A DNA stretch of 64,000 bases from Clitoria ternatea (lineage: Eukaryota > Streptophyta > Magnoliopsida > Fabales > Fabaceae), in the NCBI GenBank assembly GCA_037962975.1, contig CM075670.1:154942501-155006500 (forward strand), given 5' to 3'. Position 1 is the stretch's first letter. The number at the start of each line of letters is the position of its first letter. Below are positions 33,701-44,930 of this stretch, piece after piece. Position numbers and translations under genes: made by a program. The notes beneath the pieces are model-generated. The model worked only from the letters and a program-made list of their open reading frames with translations. It made no database searches and was not told where the DNA came from.

Positions 33701-33871
33701 GGTATGCGGTCTACTGAATCTACCGGTGTTGACATCCATCTCAACAACTATCCTCTCTCCCCGGTGACGCCTATGTGCGACGTCTGGCATCCGGGTAACA
33801 CCTCTACTCTTCCGAGCAGAGGAACCACTGGCCTGTGAGTCGGACCTGGATCGTCCATCCTGGTCAGCCAT
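30752..33871 (-). CDS. CACTA second gene: TNP1-like protein with C-terminal Ulp1-type cysteine protease, multi-exon
   Basis: Start MADQDGRSRSDS at 33871. Exons inferred from GT/AG borders and continuing homology: about 33871-33587, 33494-33397, 33317-33209, 33133-32890, 32815-32690, 32613-32418, 32325-32008, 31928-31709, 31634-31461, 31395-31287, 31197-31120, 31035-30942, and 30845-30752 ending TAG. Order: basic Ser/Arg N-terminus; TNP1-like region (TTAIGRPEHPGRVRAIG); coiled coil (about 32430-32560); DUF8039-like region (VGHFLMWPNRLL); and a C48/Ulp1 core with His in HWTLLVICP, Asp in LYFDSLH and Cys in YECGYFVMH. A TAG in the fourth exon (about 32918), another near 31535 and a poor donor near 32885 make it doubtful as an active gene. 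Such fusions are known in plant CACTA elements. Likely nuclear, binding the subterminal repeats; the protease substrate is unknown. Confidence 0.7.
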
Positions 33872-33984
33872 GAGTATCTGTCCAAACAAGGAAAAAACTG
33901 TCAAATATTTAATATAACATTTAAAACAACGAATAACTAATATAACATGCAATTCAATGTCTCACCAACAAGATTAATACCCTA

Positions 33985-36768
33985 TTAAGATGAAATATTT
34001 TCCCACAAGCCCTCATGGTGGTCATGACGACTGGCAACTACATCATCTATGTCATGTTCCACGATAGATGTTGGAATACGTGTTGTAGTTGATGGAATGT
34101 CCATAATATCAACATTGGGGTCTCCAATGTGTCTACCTTGGATAACAATTGACCACCGTTTGTCAGCTGGGTCAGCCACATAAAAAACTTGCTTCACCTG
34201 CGTTGCCATTATGAATGGTTCGTCCTTATGCCCTATCTTGTTGAGGTCCACCAACGTAACTCCTAAATCATCAGTTGGGACACCGTTCTTATTATCAACC
34301 CATTTGCATTTAAACACAGGAACGGTGAAGGGACCGTAATCAACTTCCCATATATCTTCAATCACACCAAAGTAGCATGACTCAGCCATCATAGGGTTAT
34401 TGTCCTTTGTAGTTGAGAAATACATTGACTGAGCCACAACCATCACTCCACTGTTTTGATTTGTACTCTTTTCATCCTGTGTCCTTGTATAAAACGAATA
34501 GTTGTTTATGTCATACCCACAAAAGGTGAGGACATCAAAGTTCGGGCCCTGTGCTAGTCGATGTAATGTCGAGGATGCAGATGCATCTTTCAGGACGGTC
34601 TTTTAGAACCACTGCATGAAACTCTTGTTGTGTTCATTCAACAACCACTTTTCAGTCATTTTAGGGTTGGTTTTCTTGACTAGCTCCTTGTGTGTGGCTA
34701 GATACGGTTGCACGTCGTCCGTGTTGTTTAAAATATACAAGTGTGCCTGAAGGACATCAGCACGTGGCATGCTCTTCACTTTTTTTCCAATCGTTCCTTT
34801 CCCATCCAATCTCCCTTCATGACGAGTCGTTGGAATACCAATGCTTGCAGCATGTGACATGTATTCAGTGCAAAACTCAATTGCTTCCTCTGCAATATAT
34901 CTTTCCACAATTGAAGCTTCGGGACGACGTTGGTTCTTCATATACCCTTTCAATATCTTTATATATCGCTCAACGGGATACATCCACCGTAAGAACATAT
35001 GACATGCTGGAGGCAAATATGTTCTTTTGCCCTTTGATTGTGGATGCAAATCCTGACGTATACCCATCAACTCTAAGTCCATACGCGAGTTTAGGCCATC
35101 CTTAGTCTTCTCGGGTATGTTTAAGAGTGTACCAACTAAACTGTCGCACACATTCTTCTCCACATGCATTACATCAATGCAGTGTCTTACATCAAGCTCC
35201 CTCCAATATGGCAGGTCAAAAAACACTGACCTTTTCTTCCAGTTGTTTTGTGTCGGGTGCTGTTTTTCACACTTACCAAATTGCACGTTGACGTCCTTCA
35301 CCTTTTCATATGCCTGGCGACCAGATAGTGGTGGAGGAGCCATTTCAAAATCTTGGGCACCGTTAAACAACTTCTTCAACCTTCAAAACGGATGATTCGC
35401 TTTAAGAAACCTTCGATGTCGAAGATAAACATTTTTCCTGCCATGATGCAACCGCACAGAACTAGTCCCCTCCTCACACACTGGACAAGCTTTATGACCC
35501 TTCACACTATACCCAGATAAGTTACCATACGCTGGAAAGTCATTGATTGTGCAAAATAGCATGGCACGCAATTTGAATGATCGCCCGGTAAACCCATCAA
35601 ACACTTCAACCCCGTCTTCCCACAACCTTTTGAGGTCTTCAACCAATGGAGTTAAATATACATCAATGTCGTTCCCCGGTTGTCGTGGACCAGAAATCAT
35701 CATTGATAACATCACATATTTTCGCTTCATGCACAACCATGGCGGCAAGTTGTAAACAAACAACAAAACAGGCCACGAACTATGGTTTGTGCTCAGGTTC
35801 CCAAACAGGTTCATGCCGTCTGTGGCTAGTGCAAGCCTAACATTTCTTGGTTCATTAGCAAATTCTGGAAAAATCCTATCCATTTTCTTCCATTGCAACC
35901 CATCGGCCAGATGCCTAAGTAGTCCATCAACAACCCTCTCATCAGCATGCCATCTCATAAGTTTTGCATCATCTGTATTGGCAAACAGACGCTTTAGTCT
36001 TGGAACTATAGGTAGATACCACAACACCTTTGCAGGAGACCCTTTAGTGCATACCTCATCAGAATCCGCCTCTTTCTTCTTATACCGTGACACCCCACAT
36101 CTAGGACATCGATGCAGCATTTCTAACTCACCCCGGAATAATACACAATCATTTGGGCATGCATGTATTTTCTCATACTCCAAACCCGTAGGACACAACA
36201 CCTTTTTGGCCTCATAGTTACGATTCGGCAAGGTGTTTCCAGCTGGGAGCATTTCTTTCAACAACTTCAATAAGTCAGTGAAACTTTTATCCGTCCACCC
36301 GTTTATGGCCTTCAAATTAAACAATCGCAAAACTGCTGATAACCTCGTGAAATTGAGGCAGTTTGGATACAACGGCTGCTCAGAGTCCTCACATAGAGTT
36401 GTATATACATGAGCTTTCTTAAAACCTTCTACCCCTACATCACGGATCATATCCTCGAGTCGGTCATCCATGTCGACATCATTGTCATGCATCGAGCTTC
36501 GATTTTTAGTCTGAGAGCTGTTACTTGGCACCACCACATCTTCACCATGCCATATCCAACGCGTATAACTACGTAGAAAACCGTCACACAGTAGATGTTC
36601 TCGCACCTCTTCCAAGTCTACCCGACGCAGGTTGAAGCATTTAACACAAGGGCAAAAATACTTTCCATTCACCCCCACTGCATTCCTCGCTACGAATTCT
36701 ATAAATGATTCAACTCCCCCCTCGTACTCCAGACTTAGGCGTGATGCAGTTATCCAACTCTGATCCAT
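33985..36768 (-). pseudogene. TNP2-type CACTA transposase, two in-frame stops
   Basis: One uninterrupted frame of about 928 codons except for TGA at 35383-35385 and TAA at 34603-34605. Starts MDQSWITASRLS. Residues about 4-80 are the transposase-associated domain (PCVKCFN, HLLCDGF). The tnp2 catalytic domain follows (CPNDCVLFRGE, CPRCGVSRYKKK, LATDGMNLFGN, WPVLLFVYNLPPW, CPVCEEGTSSVRL), then a DUF4218-like part (HCIDVMHVEKNVCDSL, FLRWMYPVERYIKILKGY) and a DUF4216-like end (YYGPFTVPVFKCKW-like). YLPPACHMFLRWMYPVERY joins two motifs that are normally over 100 residues apart, so an in-frame internal deletion is likely (family knowledge, not measured). It would cut and join element ends in the nucleus. 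Confidence 0.9.
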
Positions 36769-38394
36769 ACCAACTGTTTACAAGGTGCTATGATCAACCT
36801 CACTTTTTATACAAAGGTCGTGGTCCTATACCCATTCAGCATGACAATTGTTTTTATACGTCATTCATATATACAGGTTAGGACTTATTTTAAAATTTGA
36901 TGAAATTTTGGCAGCATTTCGCATTGGTCTCTAAGTACACAAAATGAGAGTGGTCAAATCAAATTCAACCACAACCAAATATGCACCCAGAGAACAACAC
37001 AAAATGCAAGTTACCGAAATTTTATCAAATTTTAAAATAACTCCTAACTTGTACATACTAACAATGACGTATAAAAAATAATTGTTCATCCCAAACTGTC
37101 CAAACGGGGAATCTCAAACGGGGAACTACGGTTCACTCATATGCACAACAACTTTCATACTAGTTAACAACCACACACATACAACAGCAATAAACATAAC
37201 ATATAAGAGCAACCAACAATAACAGAAATAAAATGGATAATAATTTAGTTAACTTTTTTCCAAAATTAGTATGATGTTTTTAATTTGTGTTATTTTGAAG
37301 TAGATGTATGGTGTTGGAGTATGGATTATGGATTATGGATTATGATGTTGGTTTATAATGCAGGTTCAAACTTTAGACTTTTATTTAGTAATTAATATGA
37401 TATTTTTAAATTCTATTATTTTCAAGTAGAACTATGGTGTTAGATGATGGATTATGGATTATGAGAATTGAGATTTGTACTTTTATTTTATGGATTATGG
37501 CTTATGGACATGGTGTTGAATTTGGTTAAATTCTACTTAAGAAGAACAATATAAGTTCTAGGAGAACAGTAATCTCAACCATTTAGAACTTTTCAATTTA
37601 GGGAGTACATTTTAACCAAAAGAGGTATCTTATAATATTTCTAAAGTTCATACACCCAATTTAAACTTACAACTACAAATCAATAGGTTGGTTCATCCAA
37701 AGATTGTTAATGTAACTAGTTATCCTATGAATATAAGGCTTCCATCTTAATTTTCTAGAATATATAGGTGATAAATTTTCACTGTTGCAAAATCGATTAT
37801 CTGTGATATATAAACAGAGTTTAAACCTGGTAATTTTCTCTATAACTTAAGCTTTTGAACCAATAACTATCGTGTCACAGGAAACAAGGAATCAAATTAT
37901 TATGTACCAACAAAGAAAGAATCAATAATTGAACAATGAAATTATTATGTACTTACGACCTAACAAAACAGGACCATTCATAAACAACACAAAATAACAA
38001 ATAGAGGAAGAAGAAGTGTTCGTCGCTGCTCCTACGCCGGGTGACCTCCGTGCAGGCCATCCAACAAATATAGATACAGAGGTAACATTAACAATGAAAA
38101 GAACACACAGAGGCAACATTGGTTCAGCTTCTACTACATACGCATTTTAATGGGGGGTTCAAGGAACAGAGGGTTCTCAGCAGCAAGTGACCGAATGACA
38201 AACACGCATGACAATGGGGGTTCAGGGAACCTACCTGAATGAAGAAAGGAAGAAGATGCTGAACAGAGAGAAGGGCACGAAGCTCAGGGGACGAAGCTCA
38301 GAGAGAATGGAGAAGACGACAACCAACGCGCAGAAGAAGAGAAAGTGAAAAAAGAGTGAAAGGCGCGGCTTTTGAAGTTTCAGAAAGGATGTAT
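36769..38394 (-). other. CACTA 5' region upstream of the transposase; no gene
   Basis: Non-coding, 1.6 kb. Read on the minus strand, 38390-38230 is a CT-rich leader-like stretch (CACTTTCTCTTCTTCTGCGC) ending near 'TTCAGGTAGG', which could be a first exon with a splice donor. The rest is AT-rich with 'TGGATTATGG' repeats (37320-37500). Promoter elements not resolved. Confidence 0.45.
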
Positions 38395-38890
38395 ATTCAC
38401 GGTTCCCCTTGAAACCGTGAATATATTACACATATATTCACGGTTTAACAAACAACCGTGGATAAATGTTAACTATATATCCACGGTTATGATCCCAACC
38501 GTGGATATATATTGAAATCTATAATCACAGTTATAGAAACAACCGTGGACATACAGTACCCAGTGATTAAACCCTAAAACCTGAACTATATATCCACGGT
38601 TGGAAATACAACCGTGATTATAGATTTCAATATATATCCACGGTTCACATCATAACCGTGATCGTACCCTAAAATATATATTCACGATTGTGAATACAAC
38701 CGTCGATATATATTTCAGGTACTATATATCCACGGTTGACTCCTCAACCGTGAATATATATTGATGGGTACGTTCACGGTTATGATGTTAACCGTGGATA
38801 TATAGTTTTCTCTGATTAAAACGTTCATCTTATAATTTCAAAAATGCCACCGCGTATGTTTTTATCACTGATTCTCTTCTACCCGTGAAT
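38395..38890. repeat. CACTA subterminal array (high-coordinate end)
   Basis: About nine or ten pairs of CACGGTT...AACCGTG (or variants CACAGTT, CACGATT), for example near 38398, 38438, 38482, 38597, 38640, 38731 and 38774. The loop is about 10 bp and the flanks are ATATTC or ATATCC. Mirrors the array at 30055-30497. Confidence 0.85.
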
Positions 38891-38926
38891 ATATCCCCGT
38901 TGTTATATCCAATTTTTGCACTAGTG

Positions 38927-39770
38927 TAAATGGATAGAGAGTAAAGCAGTACTTGACAGGTCAACCCATACAACAAGCAAGTGACTTGGACTTGTTTGAC
39001 GCACCTGATGAGTGAATCCAAATGGTGAAAAATCTGGCTGAAAACTTAAAACTTAGCACTAATAGGGAGGTAACCCTATATGTGTTGTTCCATTTTATGT
39101 TAAAAAAAGTGTAAAAAAACTATGTTAAATCCTCGTTTGGGGTGACTACAGGTAAGTTTTCTTATCCTTTTATCATCCGTTTTAACATTGAGGACAATGT
39201 CAAATTCTGGTTTATGGTGGTAGATAAGAAAACTTAATTATTTTGTTTGCATTGTGTGATTAATATGTTTTTCATGCATGTGTGTTTTTTTTTGTTTTTT
39301 TTTGTTATCCTGTAATTTACCATGATTACATGATGATCAACTTTGAATATAAAGCTAAAGTATCTAAGGACCCTAAATTTTGAGTAAAATTTTTCAAAAT
39401 TTGATTGTTTAAATACCAAATAAGTGCTTAAAGAACCTTATTGTGATTTAAATTTTCTTTGAAAAAGACTTCCCATGGTGAGACTTGAGCCAAAATGGGT
39501 AATTTATCAAAAAAAAAAATCAAACTCATATTTTTCTTAATTGAGTGGATCTCATAGTCATTAATATTCTAGAACTTATTTTCCAACCGATTTAAAATGG
39601 TTTTTGATTATATGTCTTTGGATAATAAAGGTACAATTAGGTTTTATTCTTAAGCCTCAGAATTTTTGCAAAATTTGACCCCTAGTTGCCCCTTTTGAGC
39701 CTAAAAGTGAAAATTTTTCTTTGAAGCCTTTCATTGACTGATGTTCTTTTAATGGTGAAAAACTTAGAAA
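38927..39770 (+). pseudogene. End of Athila-like pol and post-pol region after the CACTA insertion
   Basis: The duplicated TAA is followed by the continuation of the integrase frame (RVKQYLTGQPIQQASDLDLF...; one TAG at about 38934), ending at 39015. The rest is non-coding with CATTGAGGACAATG at 39188, a block common after pol in Athila/Tat elements. The region is joined at about 39770 to an unrelated LTR end. Athila env-like ORF and 3' LTR are absent. Confidence 0.7.
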
Positions 39771-40571
39771 TCTAGTGGTGTACTTTGACTAAATGACGGA
39801 ATGTATCTATGATCGTGTAGAGCCAAGTCCCAAGATGAAATAATATATTGATGAGAACCTGTGAGTTCACTCGTACCTTATGATAATGAATGGAGGACTT
39901 GGTGAGCTCCGACCGCTCTAGAATGGAAACGTTGTGCCCAAGAGGCAAATTGAGCAGAATGACTGGAAAAGAATGAGAAAATGGTGATGGTGGATTGATT
40001 TAATGGGCCCACATGCATCATGAGACTTAATTGAAGATAAATCATAATAAACCAAACTCATGCATTCCATGACAGTATACTTGATTGTTATAATTGTAAA
40101 TATGTTAATTGTATGATTTATGTTATATTATCTGTTGTCTGGATATGTCCGCACCGGGAACCTTCAGGGTCTAGGGTTTATACTCACCCTTTCTGTTGAT
40201 TAATAACAGAAGAGCTAGGAAACCAAGAACAAGAATACGAAGAACAGCAATATGCTGAACCAACTGGGAGCCCTCATTAAATGATGAATATATGTAGTAG
40301 AATATTTATTAATGAATAATAAGAATCATGGATGACTGTATAATTATTTAAGGGTGCCTGCGTGCCCCATTCTGTTAAGAGTACAATTACTTATAGTTTG
40401 TGAATAACTATGTGAATTATCTATTATTTGCTTCCACTGATCTACCATTATTTTATAAAATATATAAATATATATATATATATTCACTTTTTTTCTGAAA
40501 ACTGTTAACACTCTTAGTTAAATAGGATGATCCTATAGAAGGGACTATCTTATTTAACAGAGGGTGTTACA
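39771..40571 (+). repeat. 3' part of the LTR of the Del/Tekay-like gypsy element
   Basis: From about 39771 it matches, in reverse, 49510-49770: GTAGAGCCAAGTCC, GGACTTGGTG, CGACCGCTCTAG and GGGCCCACATGCAT. Ends GGGTGTTACA at 40571, directly before the PBS. The 5' part of the LTR is missing. A (TA)n run lies near 40460. Confidence 0.75.
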
Positions 40572-40575
40572 TTGG

Positions 40576-40587
40576 TGGTATCAGAGC
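40576..40587 (+). other. PBS of the Del/Tekay-like element (initiator-Met tRNA)
   Basis: TGGTATCAGAGC, four bases after the LTR end, same context as at 1424. Confidence 0.9.
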
Positions 40588-40752
40588 ATAGTCGATTCAT
40601 TAAGCTTGGGAAGTGGACCACTAGGTTTCCACGTACTCTGATGGAAATATTGAACAATCCATAAAACACCTAAGACTAAATTTCTTATGTAGAATTCTCC
40701 ACATAACATATACCCTGAATCCTTTTGTTGATATTCTTTCAGCAATTTCCTA

Positions 40753-42366
40753 ATGGCTCACCGAAACAATGATTATGTCATGGAGGAACTTCTTACTCGA
40801 ATCGTGGAGGTAATAGAACGACAAGAATTACCTCATGCTTCTACCAGGAAGAGCCAAGGATTAGCTAACTTCCAGAGGAACAATCCTACACAATTCAAGG
40901 GAGGCTTCAATCCAGAAGGAGCACAATTATGGATTGAGCACCTCGAAAAGATTTTTGCCGCTATGCGATGCCCTGATGAGGACAAGATAACCTTTGCTGT
41001 CTTCATGTTGGTTAGGGAAGTAGAGCACTGGTGGACTTATGCTAGAATCAGATTAACAACTGATGGACACGTCATCACTTGGGGACGATTCAAGGCAGAA
41101 TTTCTTGCCAAATACTTCCCTGAAGACATAAGGAGGCAGAAGGAGCAGGAATTCTTTAATCTGAAACAAGGTAATATGACCGTTGGGGAGTACGCTTTTA
41201 AATTTGATGAATTGGCCAAATGTTGTCCCTACTACACCCAAATGGGAGAAGTGTCAAGATGTGTAAAATTTGAAGCAGGGCTACGACTGGAAATCCATCA
41301 AGCTATATGTTGCCAACAAATGACTCAATTCTCTAACTTGGTTGACCGATGCCGCATCTTTGAGAATACCTCTAATCTTCGACGACTTGGAATGTCTAAT
41401 TATGGTCCAGAACGACGTATGCTAGACCGACAACAAAGAAGAGATTTTCGAGCAGATCGACCATATTCCCGACCACCTTACTCAGCCAACCGAATTCCTC
41501 TAAGGGATCAAGGGAATAGTCGAAACTTAAAATGTTATATCTGTGGAGGACCACATATGGCAGTAAATTGTACTAAAAGAGGTAAAATCTACACAATTTA
41601 TGGACGGGCTGGACATTATGATATTGAATGTTGGTATAGAAACACTAACAACCAGCAACAGATGACTCAAAGACAGATAGTGCGACCAACAGGCCAAGGG
41701 AATGGAGGACCTGCTACAAATACCTCTGCAAATAATGCCCCGAGGATGCAGAATGCTCACCGCAACAACAACTCCAATCAAAACAATAATCCAAGAAGAC
41801 CCGAAAATGGCTCGGCTGGAAGACAGGGAGGAAATGCTAGAGTTTTTACCATGAATGGTACGGAGATATTACAAGGGAACGACCTTGTGCAAGGTACATG
41901 CTTTATAGGAAGTACTCTGTTAAATGTATTATATGATTCGGGAGCCACTCACTCTTTCATATCTGAGAATTGTGTAAAACATTTAAAGCTACTTACAACC
42001 TCTCTACCCAATAAGATGATTGTCACAACTGCTGCCAATAAGCCTATTTGCCCTTCCTGTATATGTTTGGAATGTCCTCTAAACATCGAAGGGAAAGTTT
42101 ATCAAGCAGATCTAATATGTTTACCTTTGATTGATCTAGATATTGTTCTAGGGATGAATTGGCTTGCTGCCAACTATATCCTTATTGACTGTCATAATAG
42201 ATCCATCTCTCTCGGGTCTACTACATCTGAATGTGATCAAGTCACTGATTCTTATCCTGTTAGCTCAGGAAAGGTAATCCCAATAAAAGAAGTCTGGCTA
42301 TACATGATCCTTACTGATACTGAAAGCAAGGCCACTCCTCAAATTGATCAGATTCCTATTGTCTAA
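40753..42366 (+). CDS. gag: Gypsy gag and protease, open to a stop before RT
   Basis: 537 codons, starting MAHRNNDYVMEELLTR, 165 bp after the PBS. Residues about 60-200 form the retrotransposon-gag capsid domain (NNPTQFKGGFNPEGAQLWIEH-type start, EVEHWW, WGRFKAEFLAKYFP, EQEFFNLKQGNMTVGEY). A CCHC knuckle CYICGGPHMAVNC lies near residue 260. A second, imperfect knuckle (TIYGRAGHYDIECW) has lost its first cysteines. An Asn/Gln-rich linker follows, then the protease with VLYDSGATHSFIS (about residue 395) and DIVLGMNWL. The TAA at 42364 is in frame with RT downstream and is explained by one C-to-T change, so this is the front of a broken gag-pol rather than a natural gag end. Capsid-sized protein could still be made if transcribed. 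Confidence 0.9.
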   Translation: MAHRNNDYVMEELLTRIVEVIERQELPHASTRKSQGLANFQRNNPTQFKGGFNPEGAQLWIEHLEKIFAAMRCPDEDKITFAVFMLVREVEHWWTYARIRLTTDGHVITWGRFKAEFLAKYFPEDIRRQKEQEFFNLKQGNMTVGEYAFKFDELAKCCPYYTQMGEVSRCVKFEAGLRLEIHQAICCQQMTQFSNLVDRCRIFENTSNLRRLGMSNYGPERRMLDRQQRRDFRADRPYSRPPYSANRIPLRDQGNSRNLKCYICGGPHMAVNCTKRGKIYTIYGRAGHYDIECWYRNTNNQQQMTQRQIVRPTGQGNGGPATNTSANNAPRMQNAHRNNNSNQNNNPRRPENGSAGRQGGNARVFTMNGTEILQGNDLVQGTCFIGSTLLNVLYDSGATHSFISENCVKHLKLLTTSLPNKMIVTTAANKPICPSCICLECPLNIEGKVYQADLICLPLIDLDIVLGMNWLAANYILIDCHNRSISLGSTTSECDQVTDSYPVSSGKVIPIKEVWLYMILTDTESKATPQIDQIPIV

Positions 42367-44316
42367 GAATTTCCAGAAGTTTTCCCTGATGATATACGAG
42401 AGCTACCTCCAGAGCGAGAAGTTGAATTCAGTATTGACACTATACTGGGCGCAGGACCAATTTCTATTGCTCCTTACCGAATGTCACCTAAGGAACTCAG
42501 TGAGCTCAAAAAGCAAATAGAAGAACTTTTAGAGAAAGGAATGATTAGATCCAGTGTCTCACCTTGGGGAGCACCAGTTCTTCTAGTCAAAAAGAAGGAT
42601 GGCAGTATGCGGTTGTGTGTTGACTATCGTCAGTTGAATAATGCTACGATCAAGAACCAATACCCTCTTCCAAGGATTGATGATTTGATGGACCAATTAC
42701 GAGGAGCCACTATCTTCTCAAAGATTGATCTCCGATCTGGCTATCATCAAATAAGGGTGAAGGAAGATGATATACCCAAAATAGCATTCAGGACACGATA
42801 TGGGCACTATGAGTATCTTGTCATGCCCTTTGGAGTTACCAACGCATCTACAGTCTTTATGGGATACATGAATCGGATCTTCCATGAGTACTTGGATAAA
42901 TTCGTAGTGGTATTCATTGACGACGTTCTTGTCTACTCCAAGAGCCATAAAGAACATGAAGAACATCTCCGAATTGTTCTAAATACGCTACGAGCAAGAC
43001 AATTATACGCCAAGTTGTCAAAGTGTGAATTCTGGTTGACTGAAGTAAAATTTTTGGGACATGTCATCTCTAAAGAGGGAATTGCTGTGGATCCTACAAA
43101 GGTAGAAGCTGTACTAAAGTGGGAACAACCCAAAAATGTTACAGAAATTCGCAGTTTCCTTGGACTTGCTGGATATTATCGTCGATTCATCGAGAATTTC
43201 TCTTGAATTACAGCACCTTTAACTAGGCTGACACGTAAAGATCAACCATTTGAATAGACCGACAAATGTGAAAGCAGTTTTACGGAGTTACGCCAATGAC
43301 TCACTAGTGCACCTGTCTTGATTTTGCCAGATCCTGCCAAGCCATATGAAGTGTATTGTGATGCGTCAAGACAAGGACTAGGATGTGTTCTAATGCAAGA
43401 AAGAAAGGTTGTTGCTTATGCCTCATGACAGCTAAGACCACATGAAGTTAATTATCCTACACATGACTTGGAACTAGTTGCAGTTCTGTTTGCCTTGAAA
43501 ATTTGGAGACACTATTTATATGGCACATACTTCGAAGTCTTCAGTGATCATAAGAGCTTAAAGTATATATTTGACCAGAAAGAGTTGACTATGTGACAAC
43601 GAAGGTGGATAGAATTCATTAAAGATTATGATTTTGAACTCCGATATCATCCTGGAAAGGCAAATGTTGTAGCTGATGCACTCAGCAGGAAGGCTTTACG
43701 CCTATCGTATATGATGACAAAGGAGTTGGAATTGATTGAACAGTTTTGCAATCTGAATCTGGCAGTAACACCTAAAAGGGGAAGCCTTATGGTTGGAATG
43801 TTAAGAATTTCAAATGATTTCCTGGAACAAGTCAAGGAAGCTCAAGCTAATGACCAGGAATTACAAAGTCTAACAGGAAAGACAAAAGAAGAAGGCTCAG
43901 AATTTAGCAAAGATGAACATAGGGTGATTAGGTATCAACAAAGACTCTGTATTCCAGTCAACACAGATCTTAAAAGATCCATCCTAGATGAAGCACACAA
44001 AAGTAAATACAGTATCCACCCAGGATCAACCAAGATGTATCAGGATTTAAAGAAAATATTCTGGTGGCAAGGAATGAAAAGGGATATCGTTGAATATATA
44101 ACAGCTTGCCTGATGTGTCAGAAGGTAAAGGCGGAACAACAACGACCAAGTGGGATCCTTCGACCTTTGGAGATTCCATAATGGAAATGGGATGAGATTG
44201 CTATGGACTTCGTGACCGGACTTCCCAAAACATCAAGTGGATATGATGCTATTTGGGTAATCGTGGATCGATTAACAAAGGCCGCTCATTTTATCCCTGT
44301 CAATATAAAGTATTCA
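42367..44316 (+). pseudogene. pol: Gypsy RT-RNase H-integrase, six further stops, truncated in integrase
   Basis: Same frame as gag throughout, with no indel. RT has FPEVFPDDIRELPP, WGAPVLLVKKKDG, CVDYRQLNNATIKNQYPLPRIDD, FSKIDLRSGYHQI, the catalytic VFIDDVLVYS (about 42915) and FLGLAGYYRRFI. RNase H has VYCDASRQGLGCVL and HPGKANVVADALSR. Integrase has the zinc region (H..H about 44015, CLMCQKVKAEQQRP) and the first core Asp (IAMDFVTGLP); sequence identity ends after about 44312, so the rest of the core and any chromodomain are gone. Stops are at 43204, 43255, 43297, 43426, 43594 and 44179; each fits one transition. Motif style places it in the chromovirus Del/Tekay group. Confidence 0.93.
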
Positions 44317-44389
44317 CAAAGCAGTAGAGGAATTAGGACTGGAACTGATCCATGCGGTTCGGTGTGACACACCAGCGCCTGGGCAGATT

Positions 44390-44930
44390 CGATGACATCG
44401 TTGTCTCGCTCAGGCGAGGTCCGATACCGCCTAGGCGGGGTATGGCAATGCAACAGCAGATGGAGGGGGTTCACAAATGAAACCCAACACCATCCCCCAC
44501 TCGTTTACTCAAGAGGATCAACAGGGAGAAATTTTCCATAAGCAAATGCTAGTCAATCAGTATAAGGAAACAGGCAAGGGAAAGAGAAGTAAGACTCCCA
44601 TACGCGGTAACCTGTGGAAGGAATGGGACCTAAACCCACTCCGTCCGGTTCAGCGAAGCGTGACAACGCCTGGGCGGACTCCACCACGACGCCCATCCGT
44701 TCAAGCAGGGGTCAACACCATCGAGTGAGACACATTAATGCAACAACAGAAAAGGAAGGTATTTGGGGGGAGTTACACGCTGACACCTACTCGCTTCAGC
44801 GCGGTTCCACACGCTTGGGTGAGCCGTCCTAGTCGCTCGGGCGCGGTATGACTCCGCCTAAGCGGGGCCAACACAAGCCTTCCCAAACCCGCACTCGCTG
44901 GAGCGAGTACATTGCTCACTGGGGCGAGGA
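44390..44930. repeat. GC-rich palindrome array (CGCTNAGGCG type)
   Basis: Repeated near-palindromes such as CGCTCAGGCGAG (44396), CCGCCTAGGCGGGG (44422), CGCTCGGGCGCGG (44835), CCGCCTAAGCGGGG (44853) and CGCTGGAGCGAG (44895) in a region otherwise unlike its AT-rich surroundings. A related array lies at 47060-47390. Not a tRNA or rRNA. Confidence 0.75.

Larger units (their letters stand above)
30033..38926 (-). mobile_element. Complete CACTA (En/Spm) DNA transposon, 8.9 kb
   Basis: The ends are inverted: CACTAGTGGAAAAAATGGATATAA at 30033 and ...TTATATCCAATTTTTGCACTAGTG ending at 38926, flanked by TAA. Each end carries a dense subterminal array of paired CACGGTT/AACCGTG motifs. Two genes lie on the minus strand: a TNP2-type transposase (33985-36768), then a multi-exon TNP1-like gene with a C-terminal Ulp1-type protease (30752-33871). 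The element sits inside the integrase end of the Athila-like pol, so it is younger than that element. TNP2 has two stops, so the copy is probably immobile unless helped. Confidence 0.95.

Noticed and set aside
34692..36217. Several plus-strand frames of 64-142 codons
   Set aside because: Antisense shadows of the TNP2 transposase frame, whose conserved motifs are on the minus strand.
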